Shown here piece by piece: positions 22,801 to 34,555 of a DNA stretch of 64,000 nt. The notes below the pieces were generated by a model that worked only from the letters and a program-made list of their open reading frames with translations, did no database searches and was not told the origin of the DNA. The position numbers were made by a program, and so were the translations under genes. The stretch's first letter is position 1. Every line of letters begins with the position of its first letter. The DNA comes from Volutella citrinella. Its lineage: Eukaryota > Ascomycota > Sordariomycetes > Hypocreales > Nectriaceae. The DNA lies in the NCBI GenBank assembly GCA_034401135.1, contig JAWZSP010000005.1, positions 2,852,001 through 2,916,000 of the forward strand, written 5' to 3'.

Positions 22801-25109
22801 GATCTCATGTTGGTGGCGAGACTTCCACTCCTCATATTCGGGCATTGTGAAGAATGATTGTTGCTTCTGAGGCTTCTTCGCGTTTTTGCCTTGCCATACC
22901 TTGACAATGGGTGTGGTGAATACCTGCAGAAAGTCGGGAATGCGCAGCAACGAGGGAAATTGCACTTGCAGGAAATTGATGAGAAGTCCCTTGATATGAC
23001 TACCGTCATGATCCTGATCTGTCATGATCATCAAATGACCGTAGCGCAAGCCCTTCGTGTCGGTATACGTCTGTTTGTGCTTGAGACCCAGGAACTGTTT
23101 GATGTTTTGAATCTCCTGGTTCTTCGAAATCTGATCCACAGACGCGTCGCGCACGTTGAGCAGTTTTCCTCGGAGTGGAAAGACTCCAATGCGATTAGGG
23201 TCCAGCGCGGTTCGACCGGATACGGCCAGACCTTTGGCGGAGTCACCTTCAGTGAGAATGAGCGTACATTCGTGGCCGCGCTTTGTGCCTGCATAGTTGG
23301 CCTCGACCAGCTTTGCGTTGCTCACGCGGGATCGTCTACTGCCGTCACTCTTGGCCAAGAGCTTGTCGGCCTTCTTTTCGGCAGCCTCCATGATATTCAA
23401 GATGGCATCGGACGCAGCAATCTTCTTGAGGAATGGCTCCCCAAGCTCGCACTTGCTTCCAAATTGGCTTGCCTTGGTTGTCAGTTGCTCCTTGGTTTGG
23501 GAGCCGAATGATGGGTTGTGGACAAGGCAATTGACGAAGATGAAGATGTGGTTTCGCAAGTGGTTTTGCTTCAGACCGTGGCCCTTCTTCTTCTTGTTAA
23601 GATGCTTTAGAAGGTAAGCTGTGATCTGATCTGCGATGTAGTTGGTGTGAGTGCCTCCACTTGTGGTTGCGATATTGTTGACGAATGAAACTTGTTGAAA
23701 GCTGCCGTTTGAGACGGCGAACCCAACCTCCCATTCGGGATGTCCTCTCTCCTTGTCAATTTCCACGGTGCATGTGGGAGTGCCGCCCTCCTCGTCGCTT
23801 CTCTCTTTTGCGATAGACTGAGCGTACAAATCGCAATATGACTTGAAGTCCTTGATCTTGATCTGCTCGCCGTTCAGGTGGACCTTGACACGGCGTACAG
23901 TTCCTGCCAAATCATAGACTCGGCGATAGAGGAGGCTCTCCAGGTCATCGTCGATGCCGTCCGGCATCCCAAAGCGATCGTAATCGGGATGGAACGTGAT
24001 GCGGGTGAAGTCGGAGGTTTTGTTGCTGGTGATTTTCGCCTTTTGCATTTTTTGCATGTTGTCGGTCCAGGTCTGCTTGTAGCGCTTGCCATTCTTACTG
24101 TCTTGGCATTCAATGCCGAATTCTGTGCTGAAGACGTTGCAAAGCTTGGCTCCGTAACCGTTTCGACCACCCACGGTTCGCTTTTCGGTGTCATCAAAGT
24201 TGGATCCAGCCAGCAGATGCCCAAAGATCAGTTCCGGAATGTAGATGTTTTCCTTTTCGTGCATTTCAACAGGAATTCCCTTGCCGTTGTTCTCCACGGT
24301 GATGACGCCAGTCGCTCGGTCAATGTTGATTTTGATGTAGTTCATGGAGTCGTCGTTTTGTTTATTGTCGGCGGCGTTGACAACAATTTCGTCAAAAATC
24401 TTGTAGAGACCTGGGACGAAGCTGACAGAGCGGAACTCCATGAGGGAGGTCTCGCGGTTGAAAACCCACATTTGCTGGTCCGTCCTCTCCACAGAGCCGA
24501 TGTAGGTATCTGGGCGCTTGATGATGTGTTCCAGCTGCGTCAGCTTCTGGTAGGTCTCGGTGGCTGTCTTTTTGGACCTGGGCTTGGAGGGCACGTCGAC
24601 TGCCATACTGTCGTTCTCGAGTTCGGTCAAAGGAGCACCTGACGACTTCTTTGGAGGAGGGTCATCCTTCTTCAGCTTCTTCGGTGGTGTGTTTGAGAAG
24701 CCCGATGCTTCACTCAGGTCGCCCTCATCGTCGCTTTCAGGCTTTGCACGCTTCTTCGGGGGAGGCTTGGTCTTTAGCTTGCTTTGGACCATCTTCTTGA
24801 CGGCAGGCTTCACGGCTGCTTTCTTGACGGCGGCAGCCTTTGCCTTTGGTAGTTTCTGAAGGAGCGAGAGTTAGTCGAGATGCATGCGAGAATCGAAATT
24901 CAACAGCGCAAATTACACAGCGATGTGCAAGCAGGTGGAATGAAGCCGTAGCCAAACATGAGTAGTTGGGATGATGCAGATGTGCAACCCTGAGAAGATT
25001 CTTCTGCGATCGCACGTTGCGGGTTGACTGTACGTACCTTCTCCGGGACATAGCCATCAGACTCGTCCCCAAGGCTGAACATGGAGGCATCAGAGACCTC
25101 GGAATCCAT
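19814..25109 (-). CDS. TOP2: DNA topoisomerase II
   Basis: Four exons on the minus strand: 25109-25038, 24855-21526, 21478-21215 and 21157-19814, giving 1669 aa. It is an ATP-dependent type IIA enzyme that passes duplex DNA through a transient double-strand break in the nucleus. A Lys/Pro-rich head (about 25-95) precedes the GHKL ATPase domain (YQKLTQLEHIIKRPDTYIGSVE start, GRNGYGAKL near 252). The TOPRIM motifs are EGDSA near 559 and DQDHDGSH near 638. The winged-helix catalytic tyrosine lies in SARYTST, about Tyr897. The C-terminal 430 residues are a charged tail with SDDDD clusters and A/K/P repeats, holding likely nuclear localisation and phosphorylation segments. The first intron is 182 nt and splits off a 24-aa exon. 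The two 3' introns are 47 and 57 nt. All residues expected for activity are present. Confidence 0.97.
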
Positions 25110-28100
25110 TTTGTTTACTTTGCCGCTGATCGTCCTGGCAAAGCGGATCGGGGTCAAGTGCAATGAGAAAAAAGACCTCGGAGGTGCAGGTCGGAGGAAT
25201 TGACCTTCCCGGGGTACAGTGCGGCTCAGGCGAGCAACAGTTAAATGTTGCGCACAAAATCGCGACAACAAAAAAGAGCGTTGGTGATGAGCCAGAGTGA
25301 ATGCCACTGTGATCCTTAAAATGAGCGAATGTTGTTGTGGCAATCGCTGTCCCGCATGTAAACAAATATCCTGGACGCGCTTGCGCAGATACCATGGTGG
25401 GGACGTGTCTTCGCGCCTTGGGCCCCACAAGAGGGCCTCGTCCCCTGCTGGGAGTCCCGTGACTGTGCACATGACCGCCCCCAAGCATCATCGCCAACTA
25501 CACCTTCTGTTGTAAACGGCTTCTTGCAACGCGCAAAGGGTGCGTTCGCTCAAATGCCACGCCCAATGGCTATTCTGTGCCCGAGAGTGACGAAATCACG
25601 TGAATTGCTAACTTTGCGGCCTCTCTATAATCCGCCTGCCCCTTACACCCCGTGTGCAGGCAAAGGTGACAGGAGGTCTTGCTGGCGGCACTCGAGATCC
25701 AGGCTTGGCATCACTGACCTCGCCAGCCGAGTTCGATGCGGTGTTTTCTGCAGTGCACTCAATGAAAAGGCCGATGGCTAATATACATTGCCTCTCAGCG
25801 GATGGGGTCGCACCGAGGGTGCCAAATCATCACACTGGAGCCTAGAGCAGCCCCGTCACAGAGTACCAGCAGCCTGTTGGCCGCAGCCTGAGCGCCGATA
25901 TTAAGTGGCTGCGTCAAAATACGAATCTAGTCACATCCAGCCCCTAGCCTTGATCCACGGGCCGAGTCTGGAAACACACCTTTGCTCGGCCAAACCATTC
26001 TTTGACCATTTTGGGCCGTCTGCCTTCAGCCCAGACGTTATGCCCTACTTGCTATCGTTACACCGGCTTCGAGATAGCGTGGCTGGTGTTGACCGTGGTA
26101 CATTGCGTGAAACTAGGATGCAGATGGTACTACGAGCTTGCATTCCCTGCCACTGCCTCTGCACTTCCCACTCAGGGCTCGAGCCACCACTTCATTTCCA
26201 GTGAGAGAAGATTCCAGGTACTCCAGGATGAGTACATGACTGGAAAATGATAGAGGAGACTGGGATCCCTTTGCCAGCCTCCGCAAACAAAAATCTTCAG
26301 CCCGAGATCGGTCCTGGCACAGGAGTGGCATGGCAAAGCCGTTGCGGCAGGTGTCAAAAGGGGGAACTGGCCGAATGCAACTCGATCAAATCACCCGCGC
26401 ATGACACTGCCTGGCTGCTGTGACAAGAGGGGAAATACTCCGAATTTGACGCAGGGAGCCGCTGTGACGACCTCGGTGCTACACAATCTGGAAAAAAAAA
26501 ACGCCTGGCCCTCACCTATCCCTTCCGCCTTGCTAGTCAAGTACTGTATCATCATTTGAAACATGTTGTGAACATTGACGGGGTCTAGGTTTGGGCACTA
26601 CTGAAGCCCTCCACGCCTGCACACCAGATAGGCGCAGCTCCTTCCTGTTGCTTTTATTCATAAAATGGCTAAGGAAGGAGCGACGATCTTTGACGCCTCG
26701 CAGGGATAGACTCGCTAAGGTCATGGTCTATCCGACGATATCTCCGCTCGGTGACATTGTTCTACGAATCATCATTTTGCCCGCCTTGCTCACACAGCAA
26801 ATGGCCCTGCATGCCGCATCTATTTTTTATTTTATTTCAAATAATGCATAATCATTCGCTACGCGTCAACTTAGGTACACCGGTGCGGATTTCAGATACG
26901 GCGACTTGTCGTGGCGGGCCGTCGGGCGGTCGCGTTAGATGTGATCACCCTCCCGTTATTTCTGTTGACATTTCCGCCATGGGTGGGCTGACTCGAGAGC
27001 TATTAGACATCCTTGGCCCTCGTTACCCAGTGGAGAAATGCCTGAATGGGGCTATTGGGTACGTGGACGGCTTGCAAAACGTCTTCCTGCAAGACGCGAG
27101 CTGAGACCGTGGACAACATCCGTACTGTCAAGATTGTGGGTATGCGGGAAGCAAATAGTGACAATTGGCTAATAGGCAAGCGCACTTACGAAATCGGCCA
27201 TGTACTTGGGAGACTCACAAGAAATGTTTGAGAACTCTCCCGTATCGGGGGGGTTTGTGTTGCTTCGGACATTTTTCTCGTGCCTGTACATGACATGGGC
27301 ATGCGTAACGAGAACAGCCGCCTGACAGATGAGGTCACAAGTTATCCGTGACAGCGACGCTTCAAACCTGAGAACCAATCTGCTAGGGCCCTCGTGTTGT
27401 ATCGAGAACTCGTGCTTGCCGGATGGGAACGGAGTCAGATGAAATGATGCAGGGGGAACTGAGCAAGATGGTCCCTCAAAACAGACACGACCCAGGCCAA
27501 AGGGCAGAAATGCCAAGGCCATGACTCTTGAGGTGCCTGTGTGGCAATCCTAGGTACCCTCTGGATGAACTTCTGCGACCTCAACAGGTGGGCCTTTTGC
27601 GTGATCCTGCCTCTGCGCGCTGTCAGTTGTCATACCGACACGTGGGGCGACTCGAGCAGGCCTACCAGCAGACTTGGATGTATGGAAGGTGAAATGAAGC
27701 TGGCCACACTGTTTCGTACGACGGTATCCGGACAACAACATCAGGAGCAGAAGAGGCGGCACCACTAGCACTACTAGTAGCAGCAGCAGCAGCAGCAGCT
27801 GGGGTATAGGGGCTTGGACATGCGGTATGCACGTACCCGTCGGTACATCCGTTCCTCCCAAACCTCGCGGGACGGTTTCAAACAGCCACGGTCAGGTGAA
27901 GCTTGGACGGCAATGCCCACACTCGCTTGCTCTCCAATGGCGAACCACCCTGTCTCGCCAAGTGATCTCAGCGGCGCCATGGATTCCGTCGTGATCAAGG
28001 ATACTGAGGGCTGGATGCTGACTTCCGGCATGCCGAGACGGGAAAGCCTTGGGGATGGGTGGGTGGGAGCCTGAGGGGGGAGTTGGGACGGACGGCGGGA

Positions 28101-28965
28101 GTGTGACGGAGAGCAAGGGGGTCAGGACTGCCGGCTCCACCTGGCAGGCTCCGGTCAACGGCCAATGTCACGGCTCTCTGCTTCTGACATAGACGGGGAG
28201 AGAGCAACGTGGAACTTCCCACGAGCATCTGTTTGGTGTTTGGCAGGGCGGGTTTTCCAGACAGTCGACGAGGCGGGCTTTCCTGGGACAGCCAGAGCCC
28301 GTGAAATACCGCCACTCATCCTTCATCAAACCGAACAAGCCCCTTCATCCCTAGAGCCTGGGCCACAAGCTCCAGATCAAGCCGGCGCTTTCGTCTCCCA
28401 ACTCGCTCCTGACCTCGCCTAGTCACTTCTCACTTGGTGGCTTCGTCTAGTACCCGTCTAGAGGAGCGGTGGGAGGTTTGCAAACAGGAATACAGTTGTC
28501 TAAGAGGCTGGCGCCCCGGAACAAGGACAAAGGGTTCTGCATCGAGCGTGTCGGCCTTCCCGAAGGGCATCGTGACCGACTTTCGTGGTTTCTGCTTCCA
28601 TGGACTAGCTCGCCCGGCAAGCTGAATAGGCATGACGCGGCGTAGCCCTTGTCGTGGACAATCCAGCCTGAGCGAGGCGCTACCCAACGAGGGCACCCTT
28701 CACCAAGGTGTTTGTTGCCCAATTGTGCGAGACGACCGGACGCTGAAGAGTTTCCACTAGCTCTTGCGGCTGTCTGTCCTTCCCTGCAGCCACGGCATTT
28801 GGTTATATCACGGCCGCAGCCCGCCGCAGCCTCCAAACTTGCTACCGTTTTCAACACATTCTCCAGTCACTCTGGTCCCTTTTTTCCATCTTGCATTTTG
28901 CCCAGGATTTTCCCACCTTCTCCTCAACACAGACTCGTTGGTGTTCTGGAAACACACTCACAACC
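25110..28965. other. 3.9-kb divergent interval, TOP2 to APSES gene
   Basis: Holds the TOP2 promoter on the left and a long upstream region of the APSES factor on the right. ORFs are short and without family resemblance. An A-run of ten lies at about 26491. A 21-bp AGC repeat lies at 27779-27799. The last 200 bp before ATG 28966 are C/T-rich leader-like sequence. Several ATGs occur in the last kilobase, so upstream ORFs in a long leader are possible, as is known for other APSES genes; this is inference. Confidence 0.45.
27779..27799. repeat. (AGC)7 microsatellite
   Basis: Seven perfect AGC units preceded by an imperfect TAG/TAG start. It lies in non-coding DNA upstream of the APSES gene. Confidence 0.9.
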
Positions 28966-30555
28966 ATGCTGTCCCTCAGGACGCTTCTTAACCCGGCCCC
29001 TTCGGATAGGGACCGGTCTCCCTCGCTTGTTCCCAGCTCTGGGCCATCATCCCCCGCCTTCTCGGCCGCCACAAACACCTCCGCTGCCGGGATAGATTCC
29101 TCCATCATGCCTCCACTTCGAGCTCACAAGGAGCCAAGTATCGCACGGTCTAAGCAACGAGGCCCTGTCAAATACCCCCCCTTTGAGAATCTTGACGAAA
29201 TCTCCTTGATGGAGGCTCGGAAGTTCCATGTGACACCGCTAGGATGTATACACCAGTCGTGTGTACACATTCCCTACAACAGCGGAAAGAAAGACTTCTT
29301 TGAAAAGACGGGGAGAGAGAGCTTCGAAGGTATGTGTTGATGGCTCAGCCATTCTAAGTTTGGATACTGATGCCTGTCTAGTGTTTCGCTACGAATTCAC
29401 GTCACCAAAGAATGGCCAGGTATTCTCTGTCATGTGGGACTATAATGTTGGGCTCGTCCGCATGACCCCTTTCTTCAAGTGCTGTGACTACGGCAAGGTT
29501 GGTAGCCGTCTGTTATACTTCATAACCCAGCGTGGCGCTGATCGCTCGATAGACCGTGCCAGCCAAGATGCTTGGGCAAAACCCGGGCCTGAAGGACATC
29601 ACGCACAGCATTACTGGCGGCTCCATCGCCGCACAAGGTGAGCCACGCACGCCCAGGGGCCCCGAACACGTTTCTATGTTGACGCAAGCTGACCCGGAGC
29701 ATAGGCTACTGGATGCCATATCGTTGCGCGAGAGCCGTCTGCGCAACGTTTTGCTACTTCTACGCCGGGGCGCTGATCCCCATCTTTGGCCCGTCCTTCC
29801 CCTCCGAATGCATCCACCCAGACTCACCAGACTTCGGCCGTATGGTCATAAACCCTCAGCTGGTGCTTGAGGCTAAACGAGAAGCCGAACTGTACCGGCG
29901 GCTATACTTGAACACGGCACGCTCCTCTTTCCCTCGTGCGACGAGTAATCCACGGAGCGAGCCCACCCCAGTTGCAGATTTCGCCCGTCCAGAGGATCAG
30001 TGCTCATACTTCAAACCTCACCTTACATGCGACCCTTGGTTGATGGGACCAGAGGCCGAGATCACTGGAGGTTCAGCACCCAATTCAGCTTCAAGCATGG
30101 GCTCTGGACATGTTGGGTACAGATACAGCAACACCCCCCCTCCGCAGAATTGGGCGGCAGCCCCAAACGACAGCTACTACCAAGCCCACCCTTTCCTCAG
30201 TGCCGTGCCCCGAACTACCCCAATCCAACAGCTACCCGAAGCGTCTTGGAGCCTGAAGCGACCCTTGGATCACGGGGATCCGGCGCCACCTGGGTCTAGA
30301 GTCAGCGTCAGTCTCGATACTGCGACAATGAAGCCCACGAGCGTGCCAGCCCCGAGCGCCGCACCTACGTGGGAAGCAGTGGACCAGAAGAAACCGGTTA
30401 ATCAAGACATGGACATGGTTCAGCAGAATGCTGCCGCCTTACTGCTGCTGAATCTGGGCAAGGGCGCCCAGAACATCCCAACCTCGACTTCCCCAATCGA
30501 TATTCCCCTGACCGATGAACACCGAAGCAAGAGACAGCGAGCGATGTCGCTTTGA
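28966..30555 (+). CDS. APSES-family transcription factor, Xbp1-like
   Basis: Four exons: 28966-29329, 29382-29497, 29553-29637 and 29705-30555, giving 471 aa; introns 52, 55 and 67 nt. A disordered Ser/Pro head of about 60 residues is followed by a single APSES (KilA-N-like) DNA-binding domain at about 70-250. Diagnostic pieces are KYPPFENLDE, HIPYNSGKKDFFEKTGRESFE, FSVMWDYNVGLVRMTPFFKCC, then KMLGQNPGL, ITHSITGGSIAAQGYWMPY and CARAVCATFC. The match to filamentous fungal homologues of yeast repressor Xbp1 is, from memory, very strong. The tail is proline-, serine- and glutamine-rich and ends in a basic KRQR patch. It lacks ankyrin repeats, which separates it from Swi4/Swi6/Mbp1 types. Expected role: nuclear regulator of stress, quiescence or development. 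A long upstream region suggests complex control. Confidence 0.9.
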
Positions 30556-30879
30556 TGCACACGACGGTATAATATGGGTTTGGAATTTGGCATCAAAACT
30601 CCCGGTCTGATAGGAAGAGTGAGGAGTGGGAACCTTTCGACTTGAACACCGTGCATTTGGGGACAAGATTCGTTGCTTTTTGGATGACATGTCGGGACTG
30701 AATTTTGGCGTTTTCGTTACACTAAGAATAGCAGTTCCCCCCTTCCAAGCTCGTAGAGGATTGGCAGAAAGATCATAAAATCATAAGCGGTGCTGACAGT
30801 TCCCTTTCCCTCTCCCTCTCGTCGACGTGCAAAAGACCCCTTATCCCAGCCAGCATCCATCCCCCGCCCCATCCTCTGT
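30556..30879. other. 3' ends of convergent APSES and CNS1 genes
   Basis: 324 bp between two stop codons on opposite strands. It contains both 3' UTRs and no other feature that I can see. Confidence 0.4.
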
Positions 30880-32139
30880 CTAGTTTTGGTGTTCGCCTCG
30901 CTCGGCAGCCTTCTGCATCTTGAACTTCTTGACCCATGCTTCGGCATCGTTCCTTGGCAGGACGAAGATGCGCACCACCTCGTCCACCACCTCGACCTTG
31001 CCGGTGCTGAGGACCTTGAGGAGCGAGACGCGCTTGCCCATCTTTAGGAGGCCGCCCTCCTTGGTCTCGATGTAGCACTCGACGGCGGCGGGCGTGTACT
31101 TGCGCTCGGTGTCCCAGGGCAGCGGGAACACGTACGACAGGTGGTCGTCGAGCGTGTGCGTCTCGTTGAACGACTTGATGAAGTCGCTCTCCAGGTGCAG
31201 CGGGTACAGCAGCACGGCGGGGAAGGCCAGCGAGCTGCGCGGGTCGTCCGGGTTGGGCACCAGCTGGAGCTTGGCGTCCTCCATCTCAGGCGGCTGGGCC
31301 GTCGTCCGCGTCGGGATGTTGCGCGCCCGCAGCGCCGCCTTGACGAGCAGCGCGCGGCGCTTCTCACGGGCTTCCCGCTCGGCCTCCTTCTTGACGCGGG
31401 CGTCCCGCGCTGCCGCCTTCTTGACGATGTCCTCGGCGACGGAGCGGAGCGAGGCGTTGTCCTCGTCGAGCGCTAGGCCGCGCGAGCACACGTCGTCGGC
31501 CTCCTCGATGCGGTCGACGGCCAGCAGGGCACGCGCGCTGCGGTAGTAGGCCTTGAGGTTCTTGGGGTTGAGCCGCAGGGCCGCCGCGCAGTCGATCCAG
31601 CAGCTGCGGTAGTTCTCCAGGGCGAGGTGGCAGGCCGCGCGGTTGACGTAGAGGGCCTCGAGCACCTCCCGCTGCTTGGCCATCTCCTCCTCCGTGTCGG
31701 GCTCGCCCGTCTCCACGTTGATCGTCACCTCTCCCTGGGCACGCTTCCGCTCCTCGGCGGCCACGATGAGGATGCCCTTTGTGTAAAACTCCTTTGCGTC
31801 GACATAGCCGCGGACCTTGAAACACTCGTTCCCCCGATCCTTGAAATCGGAGGCGTTCTCCAGCGCGGTGCCCTCGTAGGCTAGGGCTTGCAGCGCAGCG
31901 GTGTCATCGTTCTCCTCCAGCTCCGTCATGAACAGCGGCGACTTGTTCAGATCTTGCCACACCTCGTCGACTGTCTTTCCCTTGGCGTACAGGGCATGCG
32001 CCGGTGGCAGCTCCGGTAGGGCCATATCTTCCCCGGCTGGCGCAGGCGCAGGCAGTGGCGCCGTGGAGGGTGAGGGCGCCTGGTCGGAGACGTTCATCGT
32101 CGTCTTCGCCAGCTCCTCGGTGACTTCTTCAATATGCAT
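30880..32139 (-). CDS. cns1: Hsp90 co-chaperone Cns1 / TTC4 family
   Basis: A single exon of 419 aa. Family role: TPR co-chaperone that binds the C-terminus of Hsp90/Hsp70; Cns1 is essential in yeast. The N-terminal segment includes the family block VDEVWQDLNKSPLFM. Three TPR units lie at about 93-225 (ENASDFKDRGNECFKV, LYVNRAACHLALENYRSC, NLKAYYRSARALLAVDRIEEA). A charged helix follows (ARVKKEAEREAREKRR). The C-terminal wheel-like domain starts around LAFPAVLLYPLHLESDFI and includes FPLPWD and YTPAAVECYIE. Length fits the family (about 385-420 aa). Strong GC-rich codon bias is seen, with G/C at most third positions. Confidence 0.93.
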   Translation of the reverse strand: MHIEEVTEELAKTTMNVSDQAPSPSTAPLPAPAPAGEDMALPELPPAHALYAKGKTVDEVWQDLNKSPLFMTELEENDDTAALQALAYEGTALENASDFKDRGNECFKVRGYVDAKEFYTKGILIVAAEERKRAQGEVTINVETGEPDTEEEMAKQREVLEALYVNRAACHLALENYRSCWIDCAAALRLNPKNLKAYYRSARALLAVDRIEEADDVCSRGLALDEDNASLRSVAEDIVKKAAARDARVKKEAEREAREKRRALLVKAALRARNIPTRTTAQPPEMEDAKLQLVPNPDDPRSSLAFPAVLLYPLHLESDFIKSFNETHTLDDHLSYVFPLPWDTERKYTPAAVECYIETKEGGLLKMGKRVSLLKVLSTGKVEVVDEVVRIFVLPRNDAEAWVKKFKMQKAAERGEHQN

Positions 32140-32786
32140 TTCTTCTCATGCGGCTTGAGTGGAATTTGGCTGGTGTCGCCTCCCACTATTAATTATTTTG
32201 CATTGGTGTCGGGCTTGCCAGTAAATTTTATGGCCTTCCCCAGATTTTAGTGCGGGCGGCAAATCTCATTGGGCAGAGTGGGAGCCTCCCATCGATGAGT
32301 CAAAATAGCTCAGGAATCGATTCTCTCGAATTGCAACGGTGCTCCCGATAAGCAGTTTCTTCCCCTTCGACTATTAGATATTAAAAACCGCTCCTAGTAC
32401 CATCATTTCTTTGCTCCTTTTGATGAAGGTGTTTTTGTTCCGGTAGAAAGGGGAAAAAACTCCATCTTTCTAGGGTATTCCAGGGTAGGAACTCGTGGCC
32501 AGCACGTTTCAACCACTCTATCCATCTCTCCTTTTCTCTATAATCTCTGCTTTTCTTTCTCGAGGATGGCTTCTCCCTAGGCCGATATAAATAGCCCCCA
32601 ACACCAAACAAGGCCACAGATGAAGCCGACGCCAAAACACCCATGCTTGCTCGCAAAAAGGAAATCTGAAAGTAGCATGCAAGCAAGAAATAGCACAAAC
32701 ACCACCCGGTTTTTAGAGACAAACCTGCTGAACAACATAAACAGTTCACCCACAAACGTACATGAAACATGGTACAGCAACAAAAA
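32140..32786. other. CNS1 promoter / MFS 3' region
   Basis: 647 bp between the MFS stop and the CNS1 start, both on the minus strand. This stretch is more AT-rich than its surroundings, with T-runs and A-runs. No gene detected. Confidence 0.4.
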
Positions 32787-34555
32787 TCACTCGTCGTAAA
32801 AACAAATTTCAGTCACCGTGATGTCAACAACCGGCTTCCGTTGACTTACGACGACGGCGTCTTCTTCAGTGCATACACTTCGTTCACGGGGAATCCAAAA
32901 GCACTGGAAGGCACCGATGCAGGCGACCAGTGCACTGCCATACCAGGCAAGCGCAGAGCAGTCCGTCCTGGTGCCGATGGTGTACAAGAAGCCAGCAATG
33001 GGAGGGGCAATCATGCGGAAAGCAGCTGCTGCGCTGGCAGCATAACCGTTGACTTTGCCTAGGACGCTCGGGTAAGGTGTGGCCTCTTTGATGAGCATCA
33101 TGAGGAGAGGGTAGATGACGATGGAGAGCATATTGCGCACAATCAGACAAAAATAGATGGCAGGGTAGGTGAGGGATTGGGGAACCAGGAGCAGCATCGG
33201 CATCAGGAGGTAGGCGACGGGATGAAAAACGGCGACCAGGATGAAGAGTCGGTGCGCGCCGATTCTTGCCGCCGCCGCCGGGAAGATGAAGGCTTGGATG
33301 ATCAGGGCGATCCCACCGTCGACTGCCATCATGACTCCCACATCGCGGAGGGAGAGCCCCAAGCCACCGGGGGAGTAGAATGGGAAGAAAGACCCGATCT
33401 GAGCCGTTTGGAAAGCATCGATGCGGCTATCCTCGAAGAAAATCGGGAGGAGGTGATCAAAGGTCATGGAGTGGTACGTGAAGATGCACAAAGCAATGAT
33501 GAAGCCGACGATACGCCTGTTCCATATCTTCATGTCGGAAGAGAAAAGCGCCTCCTTTTCGGACCAGTCCTCGTCCGGTGGGCTGAGAGTCCCGTAGGCA
33601 TCGAGAGTCCCGTAGGCATCGAGAGTCCCGTAGGCATCGGGCTGATCGACAACCAGGACAGGGGCATGAGAATCGCATGCAAGAAGTGGCGTATGCTCGG
33701 AAGCACCAGCATCTTGCGTTGGAACCAGGGCATCTCTCATGTCCGGGTGAGTCTCCTCCAGAAGGAAAATGCCCAGCACAACGCTCAGAAGCAGCAAAGC
33801 GGCGCAGATCAGGTTGGGGAGCAGGTAGGGAAGCCGCACAAAGATGCTGCCCTCGGGGAAAGCATCGGGCCAGGAATCGCGAGGATTGGCAAACATGCCA
33901 CCGATTGAAGGGCCAATAATGGTGCCGATGCTCCAGACGAATGGCATGATGGAAAACGCGCGAGCTACAGAATCCACCAAACGTTAGGAGATGGCCAACC
34001 GAGAAAAGGGAGAGTGGAGAAGAAGGAGACTCACGCTCATGCTCAGGACGAACGACGAGCTCGCCAACCATTGTCTGGATGACACCAATGTTGCCATTCA
34101 GCATGCCGCCCAGACATCGACCGACGAGGGCAACCCAGAAATTGGGCGCCATGCCCACAATCACCATACTCATCATGGTTCCAAGACAACCCACTATCAG
34201 GACGGGCTTTCGGCCAATCCGGTCAGACAGGCCGCCCCAATACAAGGCCATGGCAGCCTCCGCCAGTGAGAAGGCGGAGATGAGAAGGCCGGAGTAGAAG
34301 GAGGCATGCTCCGCGTCGCCGATTTGGAAATCCTTCACCATGGCCCAGGCATAAGGGAATATGGAGGTCAGAGCGACTGGCTCTGCGAGTCGCACAATGG
34401 CTATGGCAAAACGGGGTTAGCAAAGTTGCCCACTCATCTTGCGATATCGTATGCGACGGCCTCAGCCAACCACAATACTAAGACTTACCGAGGAGGCAGA
34501 GCTGGATTGCCGGAAAGGCATCCGGGTCGCGGGGAGCGCTACTCGGTTTCCACAT
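32787..34555 (-). CDS. MFS transporter, DHA1-type (12 TM)
   Basis: Three exons on the minus strand: 34555-34489, 34400-34035 and 33964-32787, giving 536 aa; introns 88 and 70 nt, GT-AG, frame-consistent. The 22-codon first exon leads into VRLAEPVALTSIFPYAWAMV, the first helix. Motif A GGLSDRIGRKPVL lies between helices 2 and 3. The second junction gives EPRAFSIMPFVWSIGTIIGP, a family block. About twelve helices can be counted. The central loop (about 220-290) is hydrophilic and contains a perfect triple repeat DAYGTL. The build matches the fungal DHA1 group that includes zinc-induced-facilitator-like and YCR023C-like transporters, but the substrate cannot be read from sequence. No cluster partner lies next to it: the upstream 4.8 kb is gene-poor. 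Confidence 0.88.
33585..33638 (-). repeat. 18-bp tandem repeat x3 inside MFS loop
   Basis: Three perfect copies of an 18-bp unit (GAGAGTCCCGTAGGCATC on the plus strand), in frame with the MFS gene and encoding DAYGTL three times. The units are identical at DNA level, including synonymous positions, so the expansion is recent or unstable. Confidence 0.95.

Noticed and set aside
22858..24642. Plus-strand ORFs of 217 and 254 codons over TOP2
   Set aside because: Antisense shadows of a highly conserved coding exon; they have no family features.
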